From Symbiodinium natans (taxonomy: Eukaryota > Sar > Dinophyceae > Suessiales > Symbiodiniaceae), in NCBI GenBank assembly GCA_905221605.1, contig CAJNDS010002812.1, positions 849,001 through 913,000 on the forward strand: a stretch of DNA of 64,000 bases, given 5' to 3'. The notes beneath the pieces are model-generated. The model did not search any database. It was not told the origin of the DNA and was given only the letters and a program-made list of their open reading frames with translations. This document shows, one piece after another, positions 1 through 12,300 of the stretch. A program made the position numbers and the translations under genes. Numbering within the stretch: position 1 is the stretch's first letter; every line of letters starts with the position of its first letter.

Positions 1-80
1 GCCCCAGGCCCCGAGGTTGTAGAGTCGATGTACCGCTGAGGGCTTCGTGCCCCGAAACCTAATCTTGGCCAGCTTCTTCT

Positions 81-174
81 TACTGTTGGTTAGCAGGGAA
101 TGGGGGAATGAGGTAGGATCCCTTAAATGGTAGGTATAGGGCCCTTATTCCCTCATTCCGTGCTAGCCAACAGT
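81..174. mobile_element. AGGGAATGAGG hairpin element
   Basis: Ends ACTGTTGGTTAGCA and TGCTAGCCAACAGT, with GGGGGAATGAGG / CCCTCATTCC inner arms. Related copies are at 39255-39326 and 56911-57002. Confidence 0.7.
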
Positions 175-739
175 AAGTCTTGCCAAGGCTCCGATTGTCC
201 CTGCGGCACATTTACAATGAGCAGGTGGCTTGCTTGGCCAAGTCCCTTGTCCTGCAGAGTTTAGCCTCTGGGGCTTGTGGGGGCTTCAGGTTCAGGGTCT
301 AGGGTCTATAGGGTTTTGGGTTTTGGGTTTCGGGTTTAGGGTTTGGGGGGCTCTAGGTTTCTACCATGGTTTGGTGTCTGTCCTGCACTCCGAGTGATGA
401 TGCGCGCCGCATCAACCCGAGTTTCACGGATCTTCTCCAGAGATGTACACTCGGGTACACTGAGTGCCAAGGCAAAGAGCTAAGCTGTATAGCTCTACTT
501 TCGGGGTTATGGGGTAGCAGGTTCAGGATTTAGGGACAAGTATATGCGCGGAATACTTCCCTTCAAGCAAGACCTGTTCATTCATTGCCACATTCGTCTT
601 GCGTGGGTGTATAAAAGGTTCCTCTAACAAATAGAATCTGGCTGTGGGCTAAACCCTAAACCCTAAGTCCTAAACCCTAAACCCTAAACCCTAGACTCTA
701 CAAAGCCCCAGTCTCACCCATCCTTTGCTCACGCCTGCC

Positions 740-810
740 CCAAGGTTTGATGTCTTTCTCCAGTCTGCGGAGAGCCCCATTGCAACAGCGGATTCTAGAC
801 CTGACTGGGT
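740..810 (+). CDS. Candidate exon, unassigned
   Basis: After CCCCAAG the frame G-TTT-GAT reads FDVFLQSAESPIATADSRPD. It lies between a CCCTAAA array on the left and a TTTAGGG array on the right, the usual exon setting here. A second open frame reads LRRAPLQQRILDLTG. No family recognised; boundaries approximate. Confidence 0.35.
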
Positions 811-3126
811 TGAGGGTTTAGGGTTTAGGGTTTAGGGTTTAGGGTTTAGGGATTAGGGATTAGGGTTTGGAGTTTAGGGTACAGGGTTGATCCATGCCCG
901 AAATGTCCCGAGCCCCACCTCATATCCCATAGCTCCGAGCCCGAAGTCCTCATCCCGGTGGGGAGGTTTTTTCTCCTAGGTGACAATCATGGTCGGCTTG
1001 TGAAGAATATTCAGGCCCCTACCTACCCGACTCGGACGTAGGGCGGGTCGAAGGCTTTCACAATAGTACAATTCACCCCGGAAGGCCTAGAGATCAAGTG
1101 GCTTAGGAGGGCTTCGGGAGCCTGAGCCCTCAGCCCTCAAGCCCTACTCAACCATTGCTGCGACCTACGTGTTGATCGATGGGTCGGTGGAAAAGGTTTA
1201 GGATTTAGGGTGTTTAGGCCTTAGTTACGGATGTAGACATGTAAATGACAGGTAGGCTAGTTCGCTCGATCCAGCGCAGGATCCCTAGGTGAAACGGGAG
1301 GCTCGGCATCTATGTAGACAGGCAACACAGACCGCTTCTTATGTTGGAGGCTCCTGTAATTCGAGGTTTTAGATTCTCGGTTTGTGTACCGTAAAACACC
1401 ACGCAAACTGTTCCAAAGCTACTGGTTTTCGGTTGCCATGAGACATACTGCCAAACTAGCAGATTGCGGCGACCCAGCTGAATCCAGATGTTTAACCAGA
1501 GGCTTGCAGCGTGTGCGTAAGTTCCAGGACATTTCTCCTGTGTAATTATTCTTGTGTAGTGTAATTATGTAGGTTTGAGTGCAAGTCCCGATAGAAGGAT
1601 CATTTTTGCCGTAGGCAGAGCTCGAATCTCCCTTGTAGGGAATGGCCTTTCCCTGCAACCCCAGGGTCTACCACACATAGGTGGCGGCAGAAGCCGCGAA
1701 GTTCTGAATGATTTGTTTTCGAGTTTTTCGGGCAAACCTGCGCGGGCCTGCGTGAACTAAGGATGGTGCAAATGCACGCCGAAATGTCGGCGGTGTGTCC
1801 GAGGTACGTCTCAACCACCGGCTGGTGGCTTTACTGAAGAAGCTTTGGTGCTTAGGGTTCCATATAGGATTGAACAAATACCCTCAGCAAGAGCCTAAGC
1901 AAGTGCTTATGACAAGTGGCCCTGTAGCCGTGATTGACGATGGGGCGGGACGGTGGGGGGGGGGGGGGGGGGGGATCTCAGACAGTTTTAGGGTGGCAGT
2001 TGCCGGCTGCTTCAACACACGCTGCTTTGAGCGCCCGATTGGGTCAGAGGGTCGCCACCCTAACCCCGAAACCCTTCTTGGTGCTTGTCCCAAAGCTGTG
2101 GCTCCCAAAGCCCCCCAGCCGCTGTCCCAAGAATTCAAGTGCTCCACTCATCCCCTACGCCCTAGACCATCCTCAACACACGTAAGGTTTGGGGCTGAGA
2201 GTTTGAGGCTTGGGGTTTAGGCGGTTTAGGATTTGGAGCTTGGGGTTTCCCGGTAATTACACTCATCAAGTGAGGTCGGGCGGCAGAAATACGCTGCAAG
2301 CCACAGTGCCATTCCTGGCAACCAGGCACGGTCTTTGGCTTTGAAGGGCTTAGTGACTTATTGTGCACCTTCGTGTGCGTTTGCTAAAGAACCTCAAAAA
2401 ATATGCGGTAACACCCCCCATAGCATCCTTAAAAGCAACTCCTTTTCAATTTGTTTGCGGGGTTCTTCAGCAAATCGTAGTCCAGCGTGCTTTACAAGAT
2501 AGGGTCTGTTCAAAGTTGAGGGCTGAGGCTTCCTCATTAGGTTGGAAGGGTTTTGGTACAAGCTGACATGAAGACTATAGGGGTCGGGACTAGTATTCCC
2601 TTGTGGTCCCTATATAGTTCTCCTATAATAACCCCCCAAAGAATAGTATCCCTTAAAGGCTACTCAGGGGGAACCCGAGGCTGTTCTTCCTTGTCAGCAT
2701 CCTTTTGTGGGGAATCGCTCCCGGGATGGCAGCTTCGAAGCTGCCACTCTTGATGGCGCAGCTGGGTTCGGTTCAGGGTTTAGAGGGTTTGGCAATGAAG
2801 CTCGTGGCCGTGCGCGCCGCGCCCTTTCCGCCCAAAGATGAGGCGAAGGGCTTCACCACTCGACATGTATGAAGTCGGGGTTTAGGATTGAGTGGGGAGG
2901 GGGGGGAAGGGGAGGGGGGAGGACTGAAACTAAAGCCGTGAACACCCCCCACAGACACACTAGCAGACCCGAGCATCCGAAGCAAAAGGCGTGATCACTC
3001 GTCAAGCCCTCAAGCTCTGCGCCTTGCGGATGAATCCTAAACCCTAAATCCTGAACCCTAAACCCTAAACCCCAAACCCTAAACCCTAAACCCTAAACCC
3101 GAAACCCTAGATTCCGGTCCTGGAAG

Positions 3127-3191
3127 GAGCACATGCCCAGGGAGGAGTTCACCAACGAGGCTGCGGAGCCTATGGAGCGGCTGGGCTTCAG
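3127..3191 (+). CDS. Candidate exon, unassigned
   Basis: After CTGGAAG the frame reads EHMPREEFTNEAAEPMERLG then F and a split codon, with a GC donor (TTCAG|GCATC). A CCCTAAA array is upstream and TTTAGGG downstream. It could belong to the N-terminal part of the channel gene or to a separate gene. Confidence 0.45.
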
Positions 3192-3225
3192 GCATCAGGG
3201 TGCTTAGGGTTGTTTTTTTTTTGTA

Positions 3226-3432
3226 TTTGGGGTTTAGGGTTTAGGGTTTAGGGTTTAGGGTTTAGTGTTTAGTGTTTAGGGTTAGGGTTTAGGGTTTAGG
3301 GTTTTGGGGCCTCTAGGGTTTAGGGCTTAGGGTTGCTTTATGGGGTTCATTGTGTGTAGGGTTTAGGGTTTAGGGTTTTGGGTTTAGGGTTTAGGATTTA
3401 GAGCTTAGGGTCTAGGGTTTAGGGTTTAGGGT
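3226..3432. repeat. TTTAGGG array
   Basis: Long G-strand array with variants, to the right of the candidate exon at 3127-3191. Confidence 0.93.
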
Positions 3433-3677
3433 CAAGGGCGTAGGGCTGAGGGTTCTTCTCGGATGCCAAGGCCTATTCAGGTTTTTCGGGCATGGGTTGT
3501 TCTTTGCTGAATGATTAGGGTTTGGGAGCCTAGGGCAGCAGCCCGATGTCGTTAAGATTGAGGGCTTGAGATTGAACATTGGCAGCTGGTATGTTGGATC
3601 GCTTCTGTGCTGATGTTCTTCACTGTAAACCCTAAACCCTAAACCCTCGAGCCAAAACCGCTTAGATGTTTGGGGAG

Positions 3678-3742
3678 GGTTTTGCCGGGACCTCAGACCA
3701 TTGGGGTCTGCGCAACTACTGTCACGGATAAAGGAGAAGGCG
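3678..3742 (+). CDS. Candidate exon, unassigned
   Basis: After TGGGGAG the frame reads VLPGPQTIGVCATTVTDKGE then G, meeting GGTTTAGGG on the right so that the telomere-like array would supply the donor. CCCTAAA repeats are just upstream. Not recognised. Confidence 0.4.
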
Positions 3743-4045
3743 GGTTTAGGGCTTAGGGTTTAGGGTTCAGGGTTTACGACTTCGGATTACTGACATGGGT
3801 GCCGCCATGTCCAAGGAGTCCCGCATCGCAGAAAATGCCAAATTCACTGGTGGACAAGCGACTCACGGCCTGATTCAGCTACGCAAAGCACCGCCGCTCC
3901 CAAAACCGGAACCGTCAGCCCGAAACCCTGAACCCTGGTTCCTCAACCCTAAACTTTCCTGCTCGGAGCCTTGCGGGGCATCACTCCTAGGGGTTCCGAA
4001 TCTGGAGGAGTAGTACGACTACGACCAGTTATTATTGTCATCTTC

Positions 4046-4250
4046 TTTATTATTACTATTACTACTACTACGACGACGACGACGACGCCGACTGCCACCA
4101 CCACCACCACCACCACCACCACCACCACCACCACCACCACCACCACCACCACCTGCCACTGCCACTGCCACTGCCACTACCACTACCACTCGATGATGAC
4201 GACGAGGAGGAGGAGGAGTACGACGAGTACGACGAGTAGTACGAGTATGA
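4046..4250. repeat. Compound trinucleotide microsatellite
   Basis: Blocks of ACT, ACG, CCA, GCCACT, GAG and TACGAG repeats, open in several frames. The ORFs here are low-complexity artefacts. Confidence 0.93.
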
Positions 4251-5994
4251 GTACAAGTATTCGTGTTCGTATCTGAAGTAGTATCCTGTGTACACCCATA
4301 TTGTTACACTTTTTTTCTGCATGGCTTGTTGCTCCCCCCTGCTGCTCACAAGGAACCACAGTGGAATCCAAAGCTTCGCAGCCCGGTGGGTACGCTTCCG
4401 GCAGGAGCCGTTTGCGCTGTTTGGAGCTTTATTCTGCGAGTTCAGGGTCTCGAATAGAATGGCGTTGCAAGTCCTCCAGACTGGCGACATGGTGCGAGGT
4501 CGATCTGCGGTATCTTGGTCTCAAGACGAGAATGTGATGATGTAAGCAGGTTGGAAGCTCCTTGAGGATGCAAACAACGGTGGTAACCTAATGTCGAGGC
4601 TTCGAGAGGTCGTTTAGATGCCTCATGCAAGATTCATCCAGACCGTGATTTTCAATGCATCACGCTCCCTGGCACAACCTATTCAAGCAGATAACGCAGA
4701 GCCTTTTTGCTGAGTAGGTACCTTTATAACCTTTTGGCACAGCAAAACTCGCTAAAGTCCAAAGGATAAGCCATTTTCCTTCGAAGCTCAACAATCGGAA
4801 ATCTCACCATTGGTGACATCTCTGCGGTGACAACAACGGACATGGTAGATGCGGGTGGAGGAGTATATGTTTCGAACTTGTCATCTTTTTGTGCTATAGT
4901 TTTGGTTTTATTGTTAGTGAACGGTCGATGTAGTGAAGATTATTGTGGTAAACGTTGTCATGCATCCAGACACAGCCTTCCGCACGTTTCCAAGTCCCAA
5001 GCCGAAGGGGCTCCAATTCCGGACCCTGTATCTTTGAAACCCTACACCCTGTACGCCCTAAACCCTAAAGACTAAAGCTCTGTACATCCGCACAAATAAG
5101 GTAATATAACAGGGGACCCAAATTAAGGGCCCATACTTCGGATCCCCTAGAAATCCGAAGAAGCCTCTGCAGGAGCATGATGTGGAGGGAAATGCTTACC
5201 GGTGCGACCCGGTCGCTGGGGGCGGACCTTTCGTTCCACCTCCAAGGTCGCGCCCTTGGCTTTACCCTAAACTCTGAACCCTCAACCCCCGGCAGGCTTC
5301 GTAGTTTTGAGGCTCGCACGGTTTCTCAGCTTAGAGGTTTTCCGGGGCTTATAGGGCGTATATGGAGTTTAGGACTTACAGGGTGGAGGTGTTGGATGAT
5401 TTGGTTCTGGGTGCGCAGGTAGCTGCTGACCGTGGCAGTAGTCGTTGACGCTTGCAGCTGTCATCACAACAGGCTTGCGACATCTTGCGACGTGGTTTGT
5501 TTTTAGGTGTCAAGGTTGCTGGCAGGTCCCAGACTTAGAGGTCTCAATGATTCAGGCTTACCATCCGCCTATTACTCTACACCTTGTAACCCTCAGCCCT
5601 GACCCCGGTACTGTAGGAGCCTTAATAATTAGAACAGGGTTTTGGGGGTATGCGGGCGAAGGCCTGTCGAAGTCAATAATTAAAGAAGATGTCATCTGCA
5701 TCCTCAGCAATAGCTCAGAGAGAGCAACGAACAAATCTACAACTTGCTGCAGATGGAACAGGTTTTTTTTTTTGGGGGGGGGTTATTCTAGTATAATTCT
5801 GAAGGGACTATAAGGGAGTATTGTTGGTAATTCATTATTCCGACCCCTATATATTTTCTTGCTGAGCATGGGCAAGCCGACCCTGCTCGAAGGCAAAAAG
5901 TTCGCCTGCCTTCGCAAGTGTTGCCTTCGACTGGTCGCCCGGCCCCGTTGTCAGTCTGGGTTTTGGGCTTTGGGTTTAGGGCTTAGGGCTTTCG

Positions 5995-6130
5995 GCTCTA
6001 GGCTCTAGGCTCTAGGCTTTAGGCTTTAGGCTTTAGGCTTTAGGCTTTTAGGCTTTTAGGCTTTTAGGCTTTTAGGCTTTTAGGCTTTTAGGCTTTTAGG
6101 CTTTTAGGCTTTTAGGCTTTAGGCTTTAGG
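5995..6130. repeat. TTTAGGC and TTTTAGGC array
   Basis: Homogeneous variant repeats: heptamer TTTAGGC then octamer TTTTAGGC. The same heptamer variant recurs at about 20628-20660. Confidence 0.93.
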
Positions 6131-6292
6131 ATCCCCCCCCCCCCCCCCAACTCTACTGTCCAAGCCCTGCTTCATTGAGAACTTGTGGGCCTTCAGACTT
6201 TGCCAGGGCTTAGGGTTCTGGAATTGAGGTTCAGGGTTGAGGGTTGAGGGATGAGGGTTCAGGAATTGAGGTTTAGGGACCCGAAGCCCCAG

Positions 6293-6375
6293 ACCCGGCC
6301 CGCTGGGCATTCGAGGTTTCCAACAAATGGTTTGACTACATGATGGGGCTGATCATCGTGGCCAATGCCGTCACA
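6293..6375 (+). CDS. Channel exon: S1 helix
   Basis: Frame starting with two split bases reads PARWAFEVSNKWFDYMMGL followed by IIVANAVT, a typical S1 of the ion-transport family. It follows a CCCCAG acceptor. The donor is probably GC after ACA, since the next exon continues with VGYEIQ, matching the usual T-I/V-G-x-E sequence after S1. Confidence 0.85.
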
Positions 6376-9300
6376 GCTTCCTGACAGAGACCCTGTTACC
6401 ACTATTTGCTTAAGAACACCAAAACATAAGCTTCTCGCTGCCCTAAGCCTGTGAGCCATTGAGCTTGCAGTCTCCCAGAGTGGTTTAGTCTGGTTCTTCG
6501 CGTCCCTTAGAAGTAGGAGCGCTTCCTTCTGTGTGCTGGATGGGCAGCCTGTGACGCCGTTGTTTGTGGATGCATGAGAACACCAAAAAGTTAAAATAGG
6601 AATAATACCTGTATTACCTTACAAGGAAGAAAATGTTTATTTGGTTGGGGGTTCTGAAGCAGTTCGTAGGTTGACCCTGTGCAGAAGGGCACAGGCGCTC
6701 AGCGATCCCAGCAGCCAGGTGTCTCTTGCTTTCTTTCTGCTTAGGATTGAGGGTCTCTAGGGGTTTAGGGTTTAGGGTATGGGGCTTGGGGAGTGCAGGG
6801 TTTGTGGCTTAGGGTGTCTTTAGAGCATTAGTGTTCTTGAGCAATAACTCAGCGAGGCCGGTTTCAAATCTCGCTGCTGTCAACCCTCAACAGATGCCCT
6901 TAAGCCCGACCAGGAATAACCCGAATTGGCCGTAACCCTAAGCCCTAATACCTACAAACTCTGAATAACCCCAAATCCTAAACCCTAACCCGTTGGGGTG
7001 GGGCGCCCTGCCTCCGAAATCAACGGAGCATGCTGCGGCCGCAGGGTCGCGGGGCTTAGGCCAGCTCCCCTCCAAGCCTCTAAACCTTAAGGGTGCCCTG
7101 AGACCCTAAACCCTGAACCCTAAACCCTAAACTGCCCAAACTCTACCGAATCTCTAGAATTCAAAATCAAGATTCGGTGCTGAATTTGCCGTCTTTGTTC
7201 TGCAGCTTGCTTCCTTCTTGGTAGCTCAGTGGTACCCTTTTCCCTTTTTGCGGTTCTGGGTTCCCTTATAAAGTACCCAAAACGGCGCCCTTATAGTAAT
7301 ACGGTTACTGGGCCCTTCCATTCTCACAACCACCATAACTTGCTCAGTGTTTTGTGGAGGACAAACAGGGCGGAGGAGGGGGGTTGGGTTGGACTTCTGA
7401 CAAGTGGCTTTGCAACAGAAAGAAAGTTTAGCCGAGAACAGCCCCCCCCCCCCCCCCCCCAAACCCTAAACCCTAAACCCAAATGCAACAGTTCATGGGT
7501 CATTGTTTGGGCGGGATTTGGGCCTTGGGCCCGCAGGCAGCCTCTCTTTGGATAGGAGGAGGGGTTTCCCACCCCACGGCCCCGGACCCAAACCGAAGCC
7601 CCAAAACCGTAGCGTTGCGGGCGGAAGACGATGCCGTGACGCGCCCCTAAACCCTAAGCCCAGAACTTCACAGGCCAAGGGGGCGATTTCAGCATGTGTC
7701 GGTGATGAATCACCAGGTTGGCTACGAGATCCAGGCATCTCTCACCCAGATCGACGCCGGGATGTACTGGTTCTGGCTTGACTTTGCCTTTGCGGCTTGG
7801 CTTGACGTTGTCATGGTCCGAGGCATGCCGAACGAAGAGCTAGTTGACTAGTTCCGGGTGAGCGCGCCGTGGGAATCCTAAAGCCATCTGCAACGCCACG
7901 TGTAGAAACTCAATCTTTGCGCACCGCACGCACATCATGATGAAAACGGGGCACTGACTCCCGAATCCCTATAAAAAGAAACTCCCGAGAACAAGTTTTC
8001 TGCCTAAACCATGGGCAGAACTTCGGGCAGCCAGATGCTAAACCCTAAGCCCCCAAACTCCTCAAGTACAGCCAGGAATATCTGCTTACAGAGACCCAGA
8101 GCGTGACGCGAATTCTGAGCAACGCCCCCTCGCGGTCACCAAATGATGGTACTTTTGTTGGGGGGTGCCGCCAATTGCTTAGGATTCCGGGTTTAGGGTT
8201 CAGGGCTTCGGGCTTAGGGCTTAGGGTTTAGGGCCTCATGCGCATGAAAGCGGCCTTTTTCGAAGTGGGGTCAATCTGCTCCCGCCGAACGCAACACATG
8301 TATGGGTGAGGCAGGGAAGGGATTCTTGGTTCAGGCTTGTGGGTGTCGACAGTGCAAGATTGTGGGCTGCATAAGCAGCAGAGCGGAGCTTTAGGAAACG
8401 CTGTCAAGCCCTAAGCCCTAAGCCAGAAAGAAATTAGCCCTCAGTCAAGCAATGAACTTATGCAGATCAGATTGAACCGAGACCTGATACTTCGTTGTGT
8501 GTTGAGGTTCAGGGTGTACGGTTTGGGGTTTATGACTCAAGGCGCCACGTGCTTCGTGGTTGAAAGGCGTTCGGAATGTCGGCGTTAACGTTTGGCTGAT
8601 AAGGCTACAAGGGCTGTTGGAGTATAGGGGTTAAAGGCCGGGTTATGATTGTACCTCAAGCCGCCTTGAACAACCCAAACGTCAACAAAATGCAACCATA
8701 CTGACATACGTGCCCACGAGCCTGCAAGTAGGTAGTTGTCTACCTCATCGAGCTGGTCATGCGACTGCTGGCGTGGGGGCGAAAATGCTTCAAGGACCAA
8801 CCCAGAAATGTTTGCTCCAAATGTAGGCTACAGTGGCTTTGGCTTACAGGGATGTTTATAGGGTTTAGGGTTCATAGATTTAAAGGGATGCTTATAGGCT
8901 TATAGGGATGTTTATAGGGTTATAGGGTTTAGGGTTGCTTGCGGGATTTGCATGTGTGGGTTCCTGCACCCCCATTGTACGTGAGCTCGGTCTCGTTGTA
9001 AGTCTGGCCCTAAACCCCATGTCCGAACTCTACCGTCTGATTCACGACCCTAAAACCTAAACCCTAAGGCCCTTAAAACCATGAATCGAACCCATTCCGA
9101 AAGAGAGGTCCCCTTCTCACGCTTGGCTCTAGCTTTCACGCACCCTTTGTGCATTGTCAGCACCAAGGTGGCACCAAGCAGCAGCTCCTCGTCCTCGTCG
9201 TCCTCGTCGTCCTCGTCGTCGTCGTCGTTGTCGTCGTCGTTGTCGTCGTTGTATAGTAGGAAGGTGCTTGTTGTCGGTGGTGGATTTGCTTGGTTTGCCG

Positions 9301-12300
9301 TCATTGGGATGACAGACGTCTTCCGAAAGATGCGAGAGGAGCACACAGCAAACACATTTTCATTCGGTTTCTGCCAACCCTTGCATGAGGGCATACCGCA
9401 AGGGGCCACAACGACTACTTTAATCACGCTTGGACCTCCTGTGGAATAGTCAGATCTAGCAACCGCACGTAATGTACAAAACATCGCAGAGACACGGCCA
9501 CAGTCATTTGAAAATGGTGAATGCTCACATTGTCAAGGCACTGTTTGGTTTCCACGCGGTTTGAACCCCAAGACACCAAATTCCTTGTCCACTCTCATTT
9601 TGTTTCTGCAGTGGTATACTCGAGACTGCTCTCTTGCGACACGCCGCCCAACCACCCGTGCAAAGCTTCCATAGGTGAATACATGGTATCTTACCCTATC
9701 CAGAAAATAATTCGTTGTGGTGGGATGCGGGTCGAGGCATCAAGTTTTGGATGGCTGGGTGGACGTATTTCCCTTGCGGCAACGTCTCGCAATATTCCAA
9801 GTTGAAGTAGTACTTGTCTTTCCGCTCTGGCGACGTTCAACCCCAAATCCTAACGCTAGGGCTATAGGCACCTCGCCCATGGAAATGCCCAGTGCTGCAG
9901 AAGAACCAGAAGGAGAATCAGAATAGCTTCAACTCCCCAAACCTTGCTTCCCGCTTTTTGACTCTAATTGCATCAGATACTTCTAGGCAAACCCAAACGC
10001 GGATGCCCAGTAGTGCCCTGAATGCCTCTTCTTGTTGGGTGAGATAGGATTATAAGCCCCTAATGCGACACCCGTGTCTGCGTATTGGCCGTCTTCCCCC
10101 CCAGACGGTAAGCCCCAAAACCCCTAAACCCTATACAAACCCCAAAGCCCTAAAGCTAAACCCTAAACCCTAAGCCCTAAACCCTAAGCCCTAAACCCTA
10201 AACCCTAAACCCTAAACTCTAAACCCTAAACCCTAAACCCTAAACCCTAAACCCTAAGTGAAGGACGGCTGGTGCATCCTCGACATGATCCTCGTCTCCA
10301 TAGGGCTCATGAGCCTCATCACCGAGCGCATCGGTGAGAAAGTCCAGGCGCGCAGTTAAGGGTTCAGGGGTCTAGGGTTTAGGGTTTAGGGTTTAGGGTT
10401 TAGGGGTTTAGGGGTTTAGGGGTTTTGGGGTTTTGGGGTTTAGGGGTTTAGGGGTTTAGGGAATTTAGGGAATTTAGGGAATTTAGGGAATTTAGGGTTT
10501 AGGGTTTTGGGCTTAGGGTTAGGGTTGAGGTGTTAGGGTGTAGGGTTTAGGGTTTAGGAGGGGTAAGGATTTCGGGCTTGTGGTTTTGGGATTTCGGGGT
10601 TTGCATTTTGGGGTTTAGGGTTTCGATCTTGGATTTGGGCTTTGTTGTTTCGGACCAAGGGTTATTCAGGGTTGTTCTAACACGGTTCCATCAAAGTGGT
10701 GCAACTATGTGATCACGTAGTTATGGAAACTCGGGTCACTAGAGTTGTCTGCAAACCCTTCAACAAGAACAAAATGGACGAAGCATTGGGGCACATGAGC
10801 GCGCTCACATGCCCCTTTAAGCGTATAAAACCCTAAACCCTAAACCCTAAACCCTAAACTCACTAAACCCCCGGGATATCTAGAGATGCGTCTAGACAGC
10901 AGTCAGCCCCCCGGGGCCGAAGCAGCAGTCAGCCCCCGAGGTCGTCAACGACCCGAGGGCTGACCCTCAAACTCGACAGGCCCCACACAATCTGATTGAC
11001 CAGACCCCTTTGAGCCCTTGACCCACTTTATGAGTCCGATGAACAAACCCTAAGCCCCAAACCCGTAAACCCAAAACCCTGAACCCCAAACTCTAAACCC
11101 TAAACAGACAGGAGCTGGAGTCGATGATGGTCGTGCGCTCCCTGCGACTGCTGCGACTCATTCGGGCTCTACGTCTGCTAAAGCAGCTCCTAGCCGCACC
11201 GGATACAGGGTTTAGGGGGGCGGGTAGGGGGGTGGTAGGGTGTTTGGGGGGTAGGGAGGGCTAGAGGGGGAGCGGGGGTAGGTGGGTAGGAGAGCCTAGA
11301 AGCAACTTCCGATCATGTGTCCCATTAGAATCCTCAAACTGTTTTGTCTGGTTTTGACCGGCATATTATCATACTTATGTCGGCTACCGTCTCCAATCCC
11401 CCTCAGGCCCACTCAACTCTCTTGTCCACTGGACCCCCTAAACCCAACATGAGGCATAAATCCTGAGCTCTAAACCCTAACTCCAAGCCATTTGTTGTTT
11501 TTTGCGTTGCTTGCCTTGCGGGTACAGCACCTTCGAAGCTCTAGCGAGTTGGAGCTCCGGTGGCAACTTGTGAAGCCCAAATTGGGATGTTCCCCCTTCT
11601 ACGAACAGTCCTTAATAGGGGGTTATAGTACCCTCAATTAGAATCCCTATTAAGGAGCTGTCTTCTACGAACAGTCCTTAATAGAGATTATAGTAACCCC
11701 CGATGATACTCCCTATTAAAGGAGCTGTTCGTACAAGGGGGAACATCTCAAAGCCCAAACACTAAATCGCAAAGCGAAGCCCCCGACCCCTCAGCCCTCA
11801 ACCCTGCAAGCTCGAAGCTCCTGTTCCGAAGTCTTCGTGGCTCTACAGGGGAGCGGCAACAATTCTCAATTTGTGGCCTTTGTGGCCGCGGGGGGAGGGG
11901 GGGGGGGGGGGGGGGTTTTGGGTAAGCATGCTGGTGGCAGAAGGTAAGCACTCCACGGGACGGTGGACAGTTTAGGGGCCTGTAGGGGGCCCCTCAGCCC
12001 TGAAACCTAGACTCCCCTAAACCCTCAACCCTCAACCCTAAGTAAGCCCTAAACCCGCTCCAAGCCGAACGTGTTGGGGCAGAGGTTCCGCACCGTTTGG
12101 AGACTTGTGAACGGTCTGCTGACGTCCGCAAACGCCATGCTGTCCACCCTGGTGCTGGTTGCCTCCTGCCAAAATTGGAGCCTAAAGTTCGCGACCAAAA
12201 CTATCCCTTTAACTATCATCCTTGTATGACCTAAATACATGAATACATATATGTATATGTATATATATATACACTTAAACACATTTAAACTTTGTGAACA

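Larger units (their letters stand above)
1..2999. other. Repeat-rich region with one candidate exon
   Basis: It holds an inverted-repeat element at 81-174, a degenerate TTTAGGG block near 297-356, a CCCTAAA block at 649-697, a TTTAGGG block at 809-885, a run of about 20 G near 1953-1973, and TTTAGGG-like remnants at 2188-2250. Several overlapping ORFs between 1400 and 2990 are open but lack a recognisable motif and are probably chance. Confidence 0.6.
3743..6292. other. Region upstream of the channel exons, no recognised gene
   Basis: Contains scattered TTTAGGG/CCCTAAA remnants, a long trinucleotide microsatellite, TnGn near 5762-5782 and a TTTAGGC-type array at 5995-6130. Missing N-terminal channel exons probably lie here or further upstream, but I could not identify them. 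Confidence 0.55.
8795..10263. other. Channel intron S2 to S3
   Basis: The flanking exons are contiguous in protein (KCFK-DGWC), so nothing coding on the + strand belongs here. It holds a TCG/TCC microsatellite at about 9178-9250 that opens long ORFs on both strands, and ends in a CCCTAAA array from about 10148. AAGGAC occurs at 8792-8797 and 10261-10266. Confidence 0.7.

Noticed and set aside
1150-1192. YVLIDGSVEK, resembling a cyclic-nucleotide-binding domain strand
   Set aside because: No AG|G acceptor on the left and no other part of such a domain found nearby.
4046-4490. Long ORFs of poly-Val, poly-Thr, poly-Trp and Ser/Tyr
   Set aside because: All come from the trinucleotide microsatellite and are low complexity.
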